From the NCBI GenBank assembly GCA_021818505.1, contig JAKADX010000011.1, positions 53,119-117,118 on the forward strand: 64,000 nucleotides of DNA, in the 5' to 3' direction. The notes under the pieces were generated by a model. It did no database searches. It was not told where the DNA came from and worked only from the letters and a program-made list of their open reading frames with translations. This DNA comes from Pseudomonadota bacterium (GTDB taxonomy: Bacteria > Pseudomonadota > Alphaproteobacteria > Acetobacterales > Acetobacteraceae). Of the stretch, positions 62,888 through 64,000 are shown one piece after another (positions within the stretch are counted from its first letter, which is position 1; the number at the start of each line of letters is the position of its first letter). Position numbers and translations under genes: made by a program.

Positions 62888-63432
62888 CGGGCCGCCTCCT
62901 GCCGCGCCTGCATGGCGCGGGCCAGTTCCTCGGTGAAGCCGAACAGGGAGAGATCGGTCATGCGCATCGGGTAGAGGATGCCGTCGAGATGGTCGAATTC
63001 GTGCTGCACCACGCCGGCGTGAAAGCCGCTGGCCTCCCGCGCCACTGCCTGGCCCTCGGCATCGACGCCCTGGTAGCGGATGCGGGCACGGCGCGGCACC
63101 GCGCCGCGCAGGCCGGGGATGGAGAGGCAGCCTTCCCAGCGCAGTTCCTGGGCCTCGCCGAGCGGTTCGAGGGTCGGGTTGATGAGGACGGCGGTGGGCA
63201 TCGGCGCGTCGTCCTCGGCGCCGCTGCTGCGCTCGGCCGGCACGCGGTAGAGAAACAGGCGCAGCGGCACATGCACCTGCGGCGCGGCCAGCCCGGCGCC
63301 GGCGGCGTCGTCCATGGTCTCGATCATGTCGGCGATCAGGCGGCGGATCTCCGGCGCCGTCGGATCCGCGACCGGTTCGGCGCGTTGCAGCAGCACGGGG
63401 TGGCCCATGCGGGCGATCTTGAGGATGGCCAT
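62884..63432 (-). CDS. def: Peptide deformylase
   Basis: A 182-residue metal enzyme removing the formyl group from nascent proteins. All three motifs are intact: GAGLAAPQV (45-53), EGCLSIPG with ligand Cys102, and QHEFDHLDG with His144, Glu145, His148. The insertion SSGAEDDAPMPT is longer than in E. coli. It is the first gene of def-COQ9 on the minus strand and is divergent from rpsU. Confidence 0.94.
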   Translation of the reverse strand: MAILKIARMGHPVLLQRAEPVADPTAPEIRRLIADMIETMDDAAGAGLAAPQVHVPLRLFLYRVPAERSSGAEDDAPMPTAVLINPTLEPLGEAQELRWEGCLSIPGLRGAVPRRARIRYQGVDAEGQAVAREASGFHAGVVQHEFDHLDGILYPMRMTDLSLFGFTEELARAMQARQEAAR

Positions 63433-63599
63433 GCCGGTTTCTCTCCGCGTCGTCGGCGGAAAATGGGGCGTGCGAAAGGCTTTGGCGAGACCCTGCCGGC
63501 GTGCTATAGCGCCCGCCTTCCCGCAGCGGCGCCGCCGCCGCGGGCCATTGGTGCGTGCCCCGATCGGCGGGGCACCGGGCGAAAGGAGCAGGCGGCCAA

Positions 63600-63803
63600 G
63601 TGCAAGTCCTCGTTCGTGACAACAACGTCGATCAGGCGCTGAAGGCGCTCAAGAAGAAGATGCAGCGGGAAGGAATCTTCCGCGAGATGAAGCTGCGCCG
63701 GCACTATGAGAAGCCCTCCGAACGCCGCGCCCGCGAGGCCGCCGAGGCGGTCCGCCGCGCCCGCAAGATGGAGCGCAAGCGGCTGGAGCGCGAGGGGTTC
63801 TGA
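63600..63803 (+). CDS. rpsU: 30S ribosomal protein S21
   Basis: A 67-residue basic ribosomal protein starting at GTG 63600: [20 protein letters not shown], then [26 protein letters not shown] and a Lys/Arg-rich C-terminal helix, typical of alphaproteobacterial S21. AGGAG lies 11 bases upstream, slightly far. The frame stays open for 15 codons before the GTG, but those residues do not fit the family. Divergent from def. Confidence 0.93.
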   Translation: MQVLVRDNNVDQALKALKKKMQREGIFREMKLRRHYEKPSERRAREAAEAVRRARKMERKRLEREGF

Positions 63804-64000
63804 CCCCTCCCGGCTGACCCCGCCCAGGGGTCGTTCAGGCGTATCGGATGGCCCGAGCCGGGTGAATTTGGCCCTCCTGCCCGGCTGAATATTGTTGCAT
63901 TAACGGAACATAATCCGCGCGCGCAGGCGCCGGGCCGTCACGCCCGCGCCAGGGGCGGGGCCCGGCTGCCGCGCGGGCGCCGCGCGGCCGGTGCCGTGCG

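Overview
The window is very GC-rich, densely packed chromosomal DNA from an alphaproteobacterium, most likely of the family Acetobacteraceae. This placement is an inference. It rests on periplasmic PQQ and molybdenum oxidoreductases, a COQ9-domain protein, rpmI-rplT-pheST synteny, a Hint_2-domain surface protein, and a small lineage-type unknown protein at 29736-30308. No rRNA, tRNA, CRISPR array, insertion sequence or prophage was recognised.

Layout. 1-5252: nucleobase catabolism (a truncated nitrilase-family amidase and adenine deaminase), alanine racemase and a GT61 glycosyltransferase. 5252-9439: pheT, pheS, rplT and rpmI on the minus strand, with a strong terminator-like hairpin just before pheS. 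9580-15573: an MFS exporter, a ribose-type ABC transporter and an SMP-30 lactonase. 16045-21858: a plus-strand periplasmic oxidation cluster made of a Rieske protein, a PQQ dehydrogenase with a lanthanide-type Asp pair but no vicinal cysteines, a small secreted protein, and a two-subunit molybdenum hydroxylase with a Tat signal. 22092-25031: a second sugar-type ABC transporter. 25098-26237: a TetR regulator and a DUF2852 protein with matching palindromes. 26353-29700: a serralysin-like protease fused to a Hint domain. 29736-31344: small envelope or unknown proteins.

31872-34657 is visibly less GC-rich and holds an overlapping gene pair, a superfamily 1 helicase and a DUF2290 protein. It looks horizontally acquired and is the best candidate for an undescribed, possibly defence-related, system. 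34935-37860: an ScfR/RamB-type regulator divergent from isocitrate lyase. 37915-44137: DUF1127/LysR, a LuxR regulator, secreted proteins, a GlcD-type FAD oxidoreductase and an MFS carrier. 44188-49210: a Tim44-domain protein, PmbA/TldD, an M16 peptidase and threonine synthase. 49344-50303: an unrecognised coiled-coil protein. 50596-53306: arsenic resistance (arsM divergent from arsR-arsC-acr3).

53273-57456: a GNAT enzyme, gpsA, murJ and trpS. 57591-59282: an acyl-CoA ligase behind a LiuR-like palindrome. 59286-62254: a glycosyltransferase, a PlcP/LpxH-type phosphoesterase and a lipid kinase, arranged like phosphate-stress lipid remodelling genes. 62258-63803: COQ9, peptide deformylase and ribosomal protein S21.

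The SMP-30 lactonase, the Rieske/PQQ/molybdenum oxidases and the two ABC importers fit one functional region: periplasmic oxidation of an alcohol or sugar to aldehyde, acid or lactone, plus uptake of related sugars. The substrate cannot be read from the sequence.
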